A stretch of DNA of 22,692 bases. It comes from Priapulus caudatus (Eukaryota; Priapulida; Priapulimorpha; Priapulimorphida; Priapulidae). How positions within the stretch are numbered: position 1 is the first letter of the stretch; every line of letters begins with the position of its first letter. Under the pieces are notes generated by a model, which worked only from the letters and a program-made list of their open reading frames with translations, had not been told where the DNA came from and did not search any database. A program made the translations under genes and the position numbers. The stretch lies in the NCBI RefSeq assembly GCF_000485595.1, contig NW_014577542.1, forward strand, positions 184,353 through 207,044, given 5' to 3'. Of the stretch, positions 1 through 8,855 are shown piece by piece.

Positions 1-400
1 TCGGACAGGCTGAGTGAATCAAGCTATTGAGGCGCTGCCTGTACTGCGCAATTGGTGGGCCACTCCGGCAGTTCCCATTCTCATCTGAGCAGCAAGACAC
101 AAGTGCGGCACCTGATCGAGTTAAGCGCCACCACGCATTCTACTTCGGACCTCTCCCTACTCACAGTATATAAAACACGTTATACCTCCGCGGGGGCTTG
201 GCCGGAGGTTATGTGTAATTCACCGGCGTGTGGTTTATAGTGTTAGTTTTGTGCGTTTTTTTATATGATTTGCGGCGATTCATGCCGGTGCACCAGCGCG
301 CCGCCGCGCCACCGGCTCAACCGCCCTGTATCATACAGTGTAGACCTACCTGAACCAAAAGTTATGGCACTGGCCATTGTGTGTGGTGTGTGGTGATAGT
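1..400. other. Non-coding segment, GC-rich start, no gene recognised
   Basis: No conserved protein is visible in any frame. The segment holds a TATA-like motif (listed separately), a GC-rich inverted stretch at 191-208 (CCTCCGC against GGCCGGAGG) and a very GC-rich patch at 283-325. A short plus-strand open frame ends at 240 but resembles nothing I know. Confidence 0.5.
168..176 (+). promoter_or_regulatory. TATA-box-like core promoter candidate
   Basis: The string TATATAAAAC-like motif (agtatataaaacacg) sits in a GC-rich context about 30 bases upstream of CGCGGGGGC. That layout resembles a TATA-type core promoter or the promoter of an LTR. No coding region downstream confirms it, so it remains a motif match only. 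Confidence 0.25.
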
Positions 401-830
401 CAGAAATGGTCCAGCTAACTAGAATTGTGATGAGATTTTTGGTTGGGTGATCTCGGATCCAATTAATTCATTCTGTCATTAGTTAATAAAATTTTCAAGG
501 ATGGACAGAAATGGTCCGGTAATTAGAATTGATTACATTTTAGATTTTTACATTAGAAGTTAACAATTAGCAAAACTTTTACAATTAGAATGTTTCAATC
601 TAGAATTGATTTAATTATTGGGTTGGATGCGAATCCAGATCAAGAATTAATTAAATAATTACATTAATTAAATAAAAATTTCCAGGATAGTAGTCAATGG
701 GGTATTGAATTTGGATCCTCATTTTGGTCGGTGCATCTGGATCCAATTCATTATTTAATCAGTTACATTAATTAATTACTCTCTCTCTCTTCTCTTAATA
801 ATTAATTAAAAAATTTCACATTGAGAGAAT
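400..830. repeat. AT-rich imperfect direct repeats (ATTAATTA / GGATCCAATT)
   Basis: The motif AGAAATGGTCC plus AGAATTG occurs near 403-428 and again near 506-530. GGATCCAATTAATTCATT at about 457 recurs as GGATCCAATTCATT at about 739. The stretch is full of ATTAATTA strings. A short CT microsatellite lies at 778-795. No open frame of note. It looks like decayed tandem-repeat or transposon-derived DNA. Confidence 0.5.
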
Positions 831-875
831 GTCAGCTGCCTTGGCGGATGGTCTGTGATCCTCGAGCTGCTACTT

Positions 876-1025
876 TATTATAGTTGTATGTCAGCTTAAT
901 AGTTGTTATAGTAAGCTATAGTTGTAATTATGTGTTGTATAGTTGTTATGGGTAGTTATAGTAGCTTAGTTGCTCAGTATACAGGTAGTTATATATACTA
1001 CTACTATTATGTTGTTATATATAGT
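876..1025. repeat. Imperfect minisatellite based on ATAGTTGTTAT
   Basis: Variants of TAGTTGTTAT / TAGTTATAGTA follow one another across about 150 bases with no clean period. The composition is low-complexity, rich in T, A and G, and there is no coding signal. Confidence 0.5.
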
Positions 1026-1108
1026 TCAATAGACTCTGCAGACGTTGGTGTTGTAGCGTGCTAGCGTTGCGGCATTGGTCTCTTGGTGCCGTGATTGACC
1101 GGCCGCTC

Positions 1109-1195
1109 GGACCCCTAGTTTCCCTTCCTTCCCTCCCCTTCCCCTCCTCTCCTTCCTCCCCTTCCTCTCCTCTCCCCTCCCCTCTCACCCCTGTT
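1109..1195. repeat. Homopyrimidine tract with minus-strand G-quadruplex motif
   Basis: An uninterrupted run of only C and T covers about 80 bases, broken near 1188. Within it the plus strand has C runs at 1122-1124, 1131-1133, 1135-1138 and 1141-1144, so the minus strand carries four runs of at least three G with loops of 1-6 bases. This fits the standard G-quadruplex pattern, and mirror-like polypurine tracts can also form triplexes. The frames that read through it are low-complexity, not proteins. Confidence 0.65.
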
Positions 1196-1199
1196 TCAT

Positions 1200-4100
1200 T
1201 TTTCATTTCCTGGTGGAGAACCCTGGGTACAATATGTAACCACTCACAAGAAGAGGCGGTAGAGTAGAGTTACTCTTGTGTTGGGTTACTTATTGTTTTT
1301 TGGAGTGTCTTTAACAGCGGATCAGTTCGGGGCTAGTCCTGGTGAACAACAACCGGCTTCTCTTTCTCTGATTGGCTATTTGTGCGACTTGATTTATTTT
1401 GTTTTTTATTATTTTTGGCTTTAAAAATTTTTTTATTTTCTTATTTTTTTTTAGATTTTTTAAGGGGCCCGTTTAGGGTTACGGCTTCATCTTACAAGTT
1501 GTTTCATGGCTCCGTACGAGATTCGATTCGTGATAGGTAAGATAAGACCGTGTTCAAACCCTAGATATTTCTTATTTTCTCTGCTTTTCTTAATTTCTTT
1601 TGTTATTTTATGTTTCTGCCAGTGTGATTATTTGTTCTGTAACTTTTCTGTTTATGTTCGGAATATAAATATATTTCTTTGTTTTGCTTATTAAATTGTC
1701 CCTTATTATCATATTTGTCCTGTTAGTGTCGGACGTCGACAATTTCAGAGAAGAGCCAGTTGTTTACTTTTTGGACATTGCTTTATTGTAGTCTAAACTT
1801 CATATGGTGATCAGTTTTTGAAAGTGTTTGAAAGCAGCTAGGCTTTATTTTCTACAAGGCCTGGGCGCAAAAAAGTGTTATATATATAAAGAAGGAAGTT
1901 TCTCTTTATATTAGAATTTTTTTTTTCTTTTCTTTTTTTTCGCTCAGGTCCCCTTGTGGTGTATTTTTCTTACCCTCGAGAAGCAAAACTTGGAAATTAC
2001 GTGTGAACGCAGTCAAAAACAATTATCTGATCGATACTGTCTCTCGCGTCTATCGTTTAGTCCAGGTCCTAGGACATTTGCAAGAATAGCCTATTTTGCA
2101 TTGCCTCTCTCTCCACGTCAGTACCGACCGCGTACGCCAAGATCTATTCTCTTTTATCCCGGCAATTCTCAGGGCAATCGACCCCCTACTGGGAAACTTC
2201 ACGCTCCATGCCGCAGTTGTCATCGAACTCGCTAATTGCTCGCTACCGAACTGTATATCATTTTATTACGTGCATCTGTTAAAATTACAAATAATGCTCG
2301 CTAACTATTTTTCGCGACGTCCACCACGTGGTTAACCTGTCTAATGACTTTATTATTAGGGGATAATGTTCTAACTAAATCTGAGTTCCATGGCGTACTC
2401 AAACGATTTTAAAACATCAAGGCCGTGGAACACCATACGGCGTAATAGGGCCTCAGGTTGTGCTTGTTTTTCTCCCCGAAGCGGTTTAGTCAGGTTGTTA
2501 CACAAAAAGACAATATATTGGCGTAAGGTTTCGGTAAAAATCCGTGTTTTATAAATTTCTTCTGATGAGGATATTTCATATTTAATTTGGATTGTTTGCA
2601 ATGAAATGTACTGGAATTATAGAATTTGACATAACCATGAGTGCGCCATTATAGGAGGTCAAATTCCTGATTTAGTTTTGAACAATTCGTGACGTGCTGA
2701 TGTGTAACGGGTCCGAGTTTCCTCTGCAACTGGCTGCTAGCGCAGTTCCACTCTTCGCTTAAGCACTAGTGGCGAGAATGTGTACTGAGGTGTGTCGCTC
2801 CGCCGTCATTAACTAGGTCGGAGAGGCTGTCGGTTTAGCATGCCTAGCTCTGCTCGGTCTAGTACTTGGGCCGCGTACAATTGACTGCCCGCGGTACATT
2901 AGGACCGACGGCAGTCACATGTTACGCGGGCCTATAGTTTACTAGAGTCCTAAACAAATTGCCTAGATAGATAAATGTTAACGCCAAAGACAGGGATAGA
3001 GTTTCAACGCGAGGCTGATGGTTTTCTGTGGAAGGAACCCACCTTGGAGTTGCAATCACTCAGGGCGGTGTGCTGGTGGTTTTCAGAGACCTCAGAAGCT
3101 TCCAATCCTGCGTTTAGTCTTCTAACACGTCACCTTTCATCCCACTATCCTGGGGGCCGCGTTGTCGGAAAACAAATTTTGTCGCAACATCCTTTGCAGG
3201 TCTTCACCCACCCTTAAATTCAACTCCGTAACACTGTTGACAGAAACATCGTAGCGTTACCCCGAGAACGAAATCTCGCACAATATGCTCATACATTTCG
3301 AGATGCTCAGACCTCTCTAATCTCTAATATTAAGTTGAAAATACACGAGTTTACACTCGCACGAATTACTACAGATTAGTGATATTTATATTTATATAAT
3401 AACTGAATGAAATGTCGTGTTTTTCTTGAGAAAAACGTTACATTAATCATCTAATTATTAGCGCTAATAAAACAAAAACATACATTTTACACAATGCGCA
3501 CTATGGCATTTGGTTTTCTTTTGTTTAAAGCGTTTTCCACGCTATGCAGATTCCTCGCGTTGCGTTACAGTGGTGGACTGAATTGTGTCTTGGTTGTCAG
3601 CTTAAATTCAATGACCACGCGTAGTTTTACCCTCAATATTCATGGTAATGTGGGTTACGCATCATAATATGCATAAATATACTGTGATGTAACAATAAAT
3701 GTTATGAATTTTGAATTTTGTGTAATTTGATTCTCTCCAATCAGCAGACTTGTGCATGAAGTTCTGTCTATCGTTTAAGTTTCTCTAATAGCTGACGGAT
3801 GTGCTTTCTTGTCAAGCGCTTGGTTCCAACATTGCATTAGTCGTAAGTGTTTATGTACTAGCATACTTTATTCACTTACGATGTTTCTCGAAACGGGCCA
3901 CCTCGCGAATCAGCATTTATACTCGTATCACAATACTCTTATTAAACTAATACTTAAGCCTGTTACACAAATTTCGATCACAAGTGCTCAACGCGAGCCG
4001 GGCAGAACTATATTGAGCGCCATTTCTTGTGACCTGTGACGTACTTTTGAGTTTGAAGCAGAACGGCTCTCCACCAACCAATCGGAGGGCAGATAGAGAT

Positions 4101-4250
4101 ATATAGACGCGATCGCTATGCGTGCATTTTAGACAAAGCGGCATTGCGGGGGTACCAGTGATAGGTTTACTAATTTTAATCAGTATTAGACATTCTAATT
4201 TTCTTTTTTTATAATTTTATGATTGTATAAATTAGTTCAATATACTTCAG
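1200..4250. other. Long non-coding stretch, no gene recognised
   Basis: No known domain was recognised in six frames. T-rich low-complexity DNA lies at 1385-1460 and 1905-1950. One minus-strand open frame at 2371-2601 (76 aa) has a reasonably protein-like composition (charged and leucine-bearing, ending MELRFS) but matches no family I know and has no supporting splice sites or neighbours. Pieces near 2700-2960 and 3740-4140 have scattered higher GC. The rest shows nothing. Confidence 0.4.
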
Positions 4251-4725
4251 GGGTAGAAATTAACTTTTAAACAAGGGAGTCCCTACCCTCAAAAAGAGGA
4301 AGTCTGTAGCAAAATGAGGTAGTCCGCAGTCTGAGGTTCAAAATTAAAGATATTAACAATAACGCATGTGCTTACTTTTAAGATTCATGCAGTTGCACGT
4401 CTGCCAAATTTTCTTTGCACATTAGCTGAAAAAATACAGTAATTCCGTGAGGCCGTGCTCCGGAATGAACTAGTTAATTAGTATGGCAGAATTTTCAGGG
4501 AGTCACACGGACTCCTGCATATGTCAAATCAGGGATTCCGACAGTAAATCGGGGAGTATTTGTCTCCGGATTCCCGTTAATTTCGCACCCTGTACTTGCA
4601 TCATTTTCTTTTGCATTGCAACTTGTACCGGATTAATGGACTTGCTTACAGAACCCTATTTCAGGGCTCTCAAGGGGTAGCTTTAAAAATGAGTGAGATT
4701 TATTTTGAATCAGAAAATCCAAGAC

Positions 4726-4743
4726 CGAAGGCCTTAGCCTTCG
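4726..4743. repeat. Small perfect hairpin CGAAGGC-ctta-GCCTTCG
   Basis: Seven-base arms are perfectly complementary around a four-base loop, next to a G-rich then C-rich stretch (4757-4793) that is itself partly self-complementary. It may be part of a repetitive element spanning roughly 4690-4845; the minus-strand frame there (4633-4842) looks like repeat-derived translation rather than a gene. Confidence 0.4.
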
Positions 4744-4921
4744 CGCCGCAGGCACAAGGGGGGTGGAGGGAGGGGGTGTCCCCTTCCCCTTGGTAGAAAA
4801 AAAAGAGGTGCTATTTGATGCCCTCAGCAGCAATCTGAACATGATATTTGTTGCTTATATAAGCATGATATGCTAGACCCAGGCCACTCCACGCAACCAA
4901 GAAAAACTGGATTCTTGCAAT

Positions 4922-5008
4922 TGCGTGAGATTTTCGGGGACTATCAGAAATGTGCGTGAGAGCGTGACATTGTGCTGAATTGCGTGAGTCTCACGCCAAA
5001 TGCGTGAG
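4922..5008. repeat. TGCGTGAG repeat, four copies
   Basis: TGCGTGAG occurs at 4922-4929, 4953-4960, 4981-4988 and 5001-5008. Between the last two, GCGTGA-gtc-TCACGC forms a small palindrome. The array lies just upstream of the splice acceptor of the THAP exon, so it would be intronic or 5' flanking sequence. Confidence 0.5.
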
Positions 5009-5087
5009 GCTTGTGAGCCCTGCTATTTTAATTAGCGTATAATTGACTTTGTTATTTATTTTGTTTTTTATGTTACAGGGCAAAGCC

Positions 5088-5708
5088 ATGCGTATTTGTG
5101 CAATTGTGGGCTGTGCAAACAGCACGTATCACCTCACTAGGTGGATGAACAAAGTGTGTGACAGCCACAACTGTAAATTTGCAACGGGAAACTGTTTCTG
5201 CCCACCTCCCTTCAAACTCCACGCATTTCCAACAGAGAAGAGGGATGCAGCAGCCCGGTTGCGTTGGACAAAGCTGGTCAACCGAAAGGGCAAGAAAGGC
5301 AAGCATTGGGAGCCTGACCCCAAAGGCCAAAGCCGCGTGTGCTCTAAGCACTTTGTGGACAGTGAGCCAACACCGCTCAATCCACACCCGGTTCTGAATC
5401 TTGGTTATCTGTTATTGAACTACCCAAGGTCCCCAGGTGCAGTAACGCAAACCAATTTTGACCAACATGTTGACGATGGACTAGACAACAAGCGTTTACG
5501 ATCTTTTGCTGTAGATCATGCTTATGTGCACAAATGCAGCTGTCGAGAGAACTGTTATTGCACGGGATGCATCCAAAAACAGATGGACATAAACAAACTG
5601 ACCGACAAAGTTAAAAGGTTGGAAAGCAAGGTAGAAGAATTGAAACTAAAACTGAATAATGCTGCAGCTGAAAGGCATTTTTGTAGCAATATCAAGACCG
5701 AATATTGA
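5088..5708 (+). CDS. Extended THAP zinc-finger protein with leucine-zipper coiled coil
   Basis: THAP domains are zinc-dependent, sequence-specific DNA-binding modules found in transcription factors and in P-element-like and related transposases. Seen here, numbering from the ATG at 5088: the C2CH ligands C4, C9, C85 and H88 (VCSKHF), the conserved FP at 47-48, W60 in RWTKLVNRK, and a tail LNLGY at 103-107. The C9-C85 spacing is much longer than in classical THAP domains because of a Cys-rich insertion (about residues 24-38) of the kind seen in many invertebrate THAP proteins. A second cluster (CSCRENCYCTGC, 150-161) precedes a coiled coil with leucine/valine heptads at L171, L178, L185 and V175, V182, L189. 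A pyrimidine-rich tract ending in AG (5077-5078) just upstream is a good splice acceptor, so this is probably an internal or second exon; an upstream frame without ATG is intronic. Downstream, transposase sequence continues in another frame, so the protein is probably the DNA-binding part of a transposase gene. Confidence 0.8.
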   Translation: MRICAIVGCANSTYHLTRWMNKVCDSHNCKFATGNCFCPPPFKLHAFPTEKRDAAARLRWTKLVNRKGKKGKHWEPDPKGQSRVCSKHFVDSEPTPLNPHPVLNLGYLLLNYPRSPGAVTQTNFDQHVDDGLDNKRLRSFAVDHAYVHKCSCRENCYCTGCIQKQMDINKLTDKVKRLESKVEELKLKLNNAAAERHFCSNIKTEY

Positions 5709-6030
5709 CATGGCTTTCTTCGAAGAAAGACTTGGACAACCTATGCGAGTATGTGAAGCATAAAGCAATGAAAATGCGATATTGGGCAGGGAAGAAAAAA
5801 GTCGTCAGTACTAAAGTACCAAGAACATGTGGACAAGAACAACAAAGCATGTTGCTGATGTCACATTCATGTGCCTACAACCAGTTCAGGAGCAAGGTGA
5901 TTGTTGAAGAACCACTATGCAGATTCTATTATTTCACTCCACATTTCGCGATCAAACTCAATCCTCTGCAAGTCTGGTAAACTGTCGGGACCCATGTATA
6001 TAAAAAAACTCGCACCACTTACTCGATGTC
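5684..6030 (+). pseudogene. THAP-linked DDE_4-type transposase, N-terminal fragment (frameshifted)
   Basis: The frame one base off from the THAP frame is open from 5684 and overlaps the end of the THAP gene. It reads through KHKAMKMRYWAGKKKVVSTKV (about 5753-5815), which resembles the segment (K-x-M-R-Y-W-x-G-x-K) that lies between the THAP/coiled-coil part and the helix-turn-helix and DDE_4 core in invertebrate THAP transposases. Further on, a different frame gives HISRSNSILCKSG and SGPMYIKKLAPL (about 5950-6020), loosely like the helix-turn-helix region. The DDE catalytic core itself is absent. At least two frame changes make this a broken gene. The family call rests on recognition by eye, without a search. 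Confidence 0.5.
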
Positions 6031-6146
6031 ACACCCATTTACATTTGTACTTGTGTGTAGTAGGTGTGTGTCTTCTTGAGCTCTTGGCCATATGCACTTA
6101 TATGACATTTGCTTTGCCAAGAGCCCACTGCCACAACAGGTGCATG

Positions 6147-6430
6147 TCACAATACTATGATGCATCCTTTACGTTGTTTGTGCCACATAAGATTATTGCT
6201 TTGGCCGATTGTAGATTCTTGGAGCAATGTTGCTTCTTCCTGAGTGTACGCAGTCAGCTTGTGTAAGAACTCATCAACAGAGGTGCACTCTGCAGCCAGT
6301 GTTGGTAGCGAAAGCGGATTCTGTTCAGATGTCTCCACTTCGCTGGTGCCGTGACATTGAAATCCTCCTGAATAGCATACTCGGGCGGAGGCTTTGATTT
6401 CAAGTATTGAGCAACAATGGTATCATTTGC
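6147..6430 (-). pseudogene. YqaJ-type (lambda-exonuclease-like) nuclease protein fragment
   Basis: The minus strand encodes a short piece ending ESTIGQSNNLMWHKQRKGCI, then a stop. It resembles the start of YqaJ domains, where E-x-T-x-G-Q then W-x3-R-x-G/x-I-T begins the recombinase/exonuclease fold (family usually W...R..RIT.S). In invertebrates such domains commonly sit at the C-terminus of SWIM-type or transposon-associated proteins. Only this opening motif is present; catalytic residues that follow in the family are missing, and the upstream part (to about 6430) may need one frame change. It lies antisense and downstream of the THAP transposase fragment, so it is a separate insertion or a rearranged gene end. 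Confidence 0.4.
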
Positions 6431-6439
6431 ATAATAAAG

Positions 6440-7070
6440 TTAAACAAGTATTTGTACCATCTTCATAAGTACTTTGAAAGAGCATTAATCTTTAAAACAG
6501 AAAATATTTGTATTGATGAACTACATGCATGTACCTCATTTTCTGTAGTTAGGCTTCTGCCAGTCTATGTCAGAAATGCATTTTCCTTCCAGCATTTCAT
6601 TCGCGGTTGCTCCACCCCAAAAAAGGTTCCACGTACATGGTCGCAAGGTACACGCTTTAGAGTCCCATCCTCCTTGATAAGCATAATCAAGTGAAGAGAA
6701 CAGCTGCTACATGATTACTGGTTGAACTGAGCCTGAAAGATATTGGAAAAATTGTAAGTGAAATGGTTAGATGTGATGCATAAAATACCCCAACATGGCA
6801 CGGGTTCACTTAGTTCACTGCCTTCAACGCAATAAAACATTACATTATATGGAAGAGATCTAAAATCTAACATCATGGTTTAAATACAAAATCAATATAC
6901 ATTGCAAGACAGTTTGTGACAGAAGTCATTTTGTAGCAGAGTGCATAATACCAGTGAGATTGTCATCATTGAGACGGATAATCTGGTTAGATGCTTAACT
7001 TTGGAAACCATTATCCATGTCACCAGACACATTTCAATTAACGGACTAAATGACCACTACTAGAAAAGTA
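6440..7070. other. AT-rich spacer, no gene recognised
   Basis: Low-CpG, AT-rich sequence between the YqaJ scrap and the Penelope-like element. A plus-strand open frame of 95 codons (6407-6694) has no recognisable domain. Nothing else is visible. Confidence 0.5.
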
Positions 7071-7075
7071 CATGT

Positions 7076-7225
7076 ACAAGAAAAAAAAGTTAATCTGAGT
7101 TATATCCATAATAAAGTTATAAAAACTTACACTGACGAAATTTTTGTCTATCTCACTGATAGACCTCTTCAGGTCTGACGTTTCCAGTTAGATGGCAGCA
7201 CTGGAAACGAAGTTCGAACTTGGTC
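7076..7225 (+). repeat. PLE terminal repeat, left copy (inverted relative to right copy)
   Basis: This stretch matches the reverse complement of 8087-8232 with few differences: the shared parts run from ACAAG through the AATCTGAGTTA, CATAATAAAGTTATAAAAACTTACACTGA and GTTTCCAGTTAGATGG segments to AAGTTCGAACTTGGTC. Inverted pseudo-LTRs are a known arrangement of PLEs. Confidence 0.8.
7151..7172 (-). ncRNA. Decayed second hammerhead-like core in left PLE repeat
   Basis: On the minus strand CTGAAGA (7172-7166) is followed by the same 7-bp stem with loop AGTGA, but the GAAA box reads AAAA. The stop codon of the GIY-YIG frame (TGA) is the UGA of the core itself. Confidence 0.4.
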
Positions 7226-7648
7226 ACTTTCTGGTGGCCCCCTGTCTGCGGCCCTCTCGTGCAGGTGTAGTTCTGAGGATATTGTCATAGCTATGGGAGA
7301 GGTAGTACCCCCCTTATCTCTGTTCATTGTAATTGGTTCTCTGTGAATATGTATAGCTTCTCTGATCTGCCTGCACATCGGAATAGATTCTTTCGATACC
7401 ACAGTAGCCTCTTTCCAGTTCGGCAGTTGATTTTGGTCGACCATGTGGTCCGTTATGGCTGACTTATGTTCTCCTGATGTAGACGCACGAGCAGCACGTG
7501 TGCTGGCTCCTTTCGTATGGGCAGTGACATCAGTCTTATGGTTTTTTAATCGAGTTCCAAATTTTCTGCCCATTTCCACTATGTACACGGTATCACAATT
7601 TGAGCAACCGATGCGGTACACAACATTCTGTTGTATTTTCATTCTCAA
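7169..7648 (-). pseudogene. PLE GIY-YIG endonuclease domain
   Basis: GIY-YIG nucleases nick the DNA target for PLE insertion. In this 159-residue open stretch the first motif is VYRIGC (10-15) with a CxxC (C15, C18), the second is VYIVEMGRKF (21-30), followed by R33 and H37 and later REAIHI and MNRD, all in the usual order. The YIG glycine is replaced by valine (V24) and the usual threonine of GETGR by methionine, so activity is doubtful. The domain continues upstream to about 7690 in the same frame (FKPHKTTFYCIRKTK), with no start codon of its own; the M at 7648 is only the first in frame. The stop codon falls inside the hammerhead-like core of the terminal repeat (7166-7172). Confidence 0.85.
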
Positions 7649-7866
7649 TTTTGTCTTTCGGATGCAGTAGAATGTGGTTTTATGAGGTTTAAATGCTGAT
7701 GCGATTGTTATATGTTCTTAAAGTCCGACCTAACCTCTCGGACATACCTTTAACGTACGTGATGATGACTAAGCCCTTATTTTTGTTTTTCTGATCGTTC
7801 ACCTTTTGCGATTCATTTTCGGTCGCTTTAGTCTCGATTTTTCGTTTGGTGTCTTCGAATGTCCAG

Positions 7867-8082
7867 TTATGGTAGCCACAATTCCGGAGTGCATGTCGAA
7901 TCTTGTTTCTTGGCGCGTTTAACGTCTGGTTCCGTTACTACGGTGTTGGCGCTATCCAGTAGTGTGTGAACGACTCCCAGTTTGTGCGTTATCGGATGGT
8001 GAGATGAAAAGTTCAGATACTGGTTGGTATGGGTCTTCTTCCTATAGACCACGATTTTCAGTGTACCATCTTCTCTGCTCAC
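7867..8082 (-). pseudogene. PLE reverse transcriptase C-terminal (thumb) fragment
   Basis: The minus-strand frame contains REDGTLKIVVYRKKTHTNQY, then LNFSSHHP and HKLGVVHTLL. In Penelope-like reverse transcriptases the matching segment is D-G-x-L-x-T-x-V-Y-R-K-x-T-H-T-x-x-Y-L, then S-x-H-P and K-x-x-V-V-x-T-L, found after the catalytic palm. The catalytic motifs would lie upstream but are cut off by the inverted terminal repeat at 8087. The frame ends in a stop at 7867; the following sequence to about 7650 continues as GMSERLGRTLR and FKPHKT, typical of the linker to the GIY-YIG domain, with a frameshift near 7690. Confidence 0.75.
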
Positions 8083-8086
8083 AATC

Positions 8087-8232
8087 GACCAAGTTCGAAC
8101 TTAGTTTCTAGTCCATCTAACTGGAAACGTCAGACCTGAAGAGGTCTATCGGTGAGATAGACGAAAATTGCATCAGTGTAAGTTTTTATAACTTTATTAT
8201 GGATCTAACTCAGATTAACTTTATTTTCTTGT
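8087..8232 (-). repeat. PLE terminal repeat, right copy
   Basis: Inverted partner of 7076-7225. The pair could fold into a long hairpin enclosing the coding relic. The repeat holds the hammerhead-like core at 8136-8166 on the plus strand. Confidence 0.8.
8136..8166 (+). ncRNA. Hammerhead-ribozyme-like core in PLE terminal repeat
   Basis: CTGAAGA at 8136-8142 matches the conserved CUGANGA. It is followed by a 7-bp stem (GTCTATC 8144-8150 with GATAGAC 8156-8162, loop GGTGA) and then GAAA at 8163-8166, so CUGANGA-stem II-GAAA is present in the right order with one extra G at 8143. Small hammerheads are known in PLE pseudo-LTRs. I cannot identify convincing stems I and III or the cleavage site, so this may be a decayed ribozyme. 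Confidence 0.5.
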
Positions 8233-8277
8233 GAACTATAGAGATCCGATGAAATTTTTCAATCACACATGTACAAG

Positions 8278-8740
8278 TATTCGAGAAATGAAAACGTTAG
8301 ACATATTGCTAATTACACAAACTAGTATTACCAGTACTAAACAGTAGTACTAGCTGTTGTTACCACTTGAGTTGAGTCGATAATTGTACTATTTTTTATT
8401 TGAGAATTTAGTGATCAATAGACACATGTAGATGTGCTACGACAAATAATATGACCCTACCAGTGAATGAAAACGTAAGTATTGCGATTTACCCAGCAAG
8501 ATAGCTGCAGTAAGCAGAGTGAATAATCCCAGATGACTTCTCGATGCACACCCATGGCTTATGGGGGGTTTGCCGTATTCTTTCAGATGGTATACAGTCT
8601 GCTTTCAAAAAAACACATTGCCGATTCATCTGATATGGGAAGACAGGAGACTTCAGACTTCTTTCAGCCGTCTAGCATCAAAATAGCTATAGGCATTGCC
8701 TTCGTTGTAGTCGCTAAGCAGGCGAGACCTCAGTAAAGTA
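8278..8740. other. Spacer between PLE and LINE relic, nothing recognised
   Basis: A 67-codon plus-strand open frame at 8533-8736 has no recognisable domain. No repeats or RNA genes are seen. Confidence 0.45.
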
Positions 8741-8855
8741 GTTACTTGACTTAAGTGCTTCTCTCCCGGTGGAGAATAGCCTCAGTAATGACACCTTTCC
8801 ACGCCTTCCTGTCCCCAGCTGCCGCAGCCTTTGTGCTCTAAGCGTTGAAACCCAG

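Larger units (their letters stand above)
7081..8266 (-). mobile_element. 5'-truncated Penelope-like element (PLE)
   Basis: PLEs are retroelements with a telomerase-related reverse transcriptase and usually a GIY-YIG endonuclease, often flanked by pseudo-LTRs. Here the minus strand carries the end of the reverse transcriptase followed by the GIY-YIG domain, and the unit is bounded by about 150-bp repeats in inverted orientation (7076-7225 and 8087-8232). ACATGTACAAG occurs exactly on both sides (7070-7080 and 8267-8277) and is a plausible 11-bp target-site duplication. The reverse transcriptase palm with its catalytic aspartates is missing, so the copy cannot be autonomous. Frameshifts and stops interrupt the coding part. 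Confidence 0.75.

Noticed and set aside
1058-1267. Open frames on both strands through the homopyrimidine tract
   Set aside because: Their translations are pure low-complexity (Ser/Pro/Leu or Gly/Glu/Arg) forced by the tract.
1520-1580. B-box-like GTTCAAACC near 1554 as a tRNA relic
   Set aside because: No D-arm, anticodon arm or acceptor can be drawn around it; a nine-base match alone is too weak.
2371-2601. Minus-strand 76-codon frame as a gene
   Set aside because: Plausible composition but no known motif, splice site or neighbour; mentioned only as part of the non-coding stretch.
4633-4842. Minus-strand 69-codon frame
   Set aside because: It runs through a G-rich/C-rich repetitive segment and looks like translated repeat DNA.
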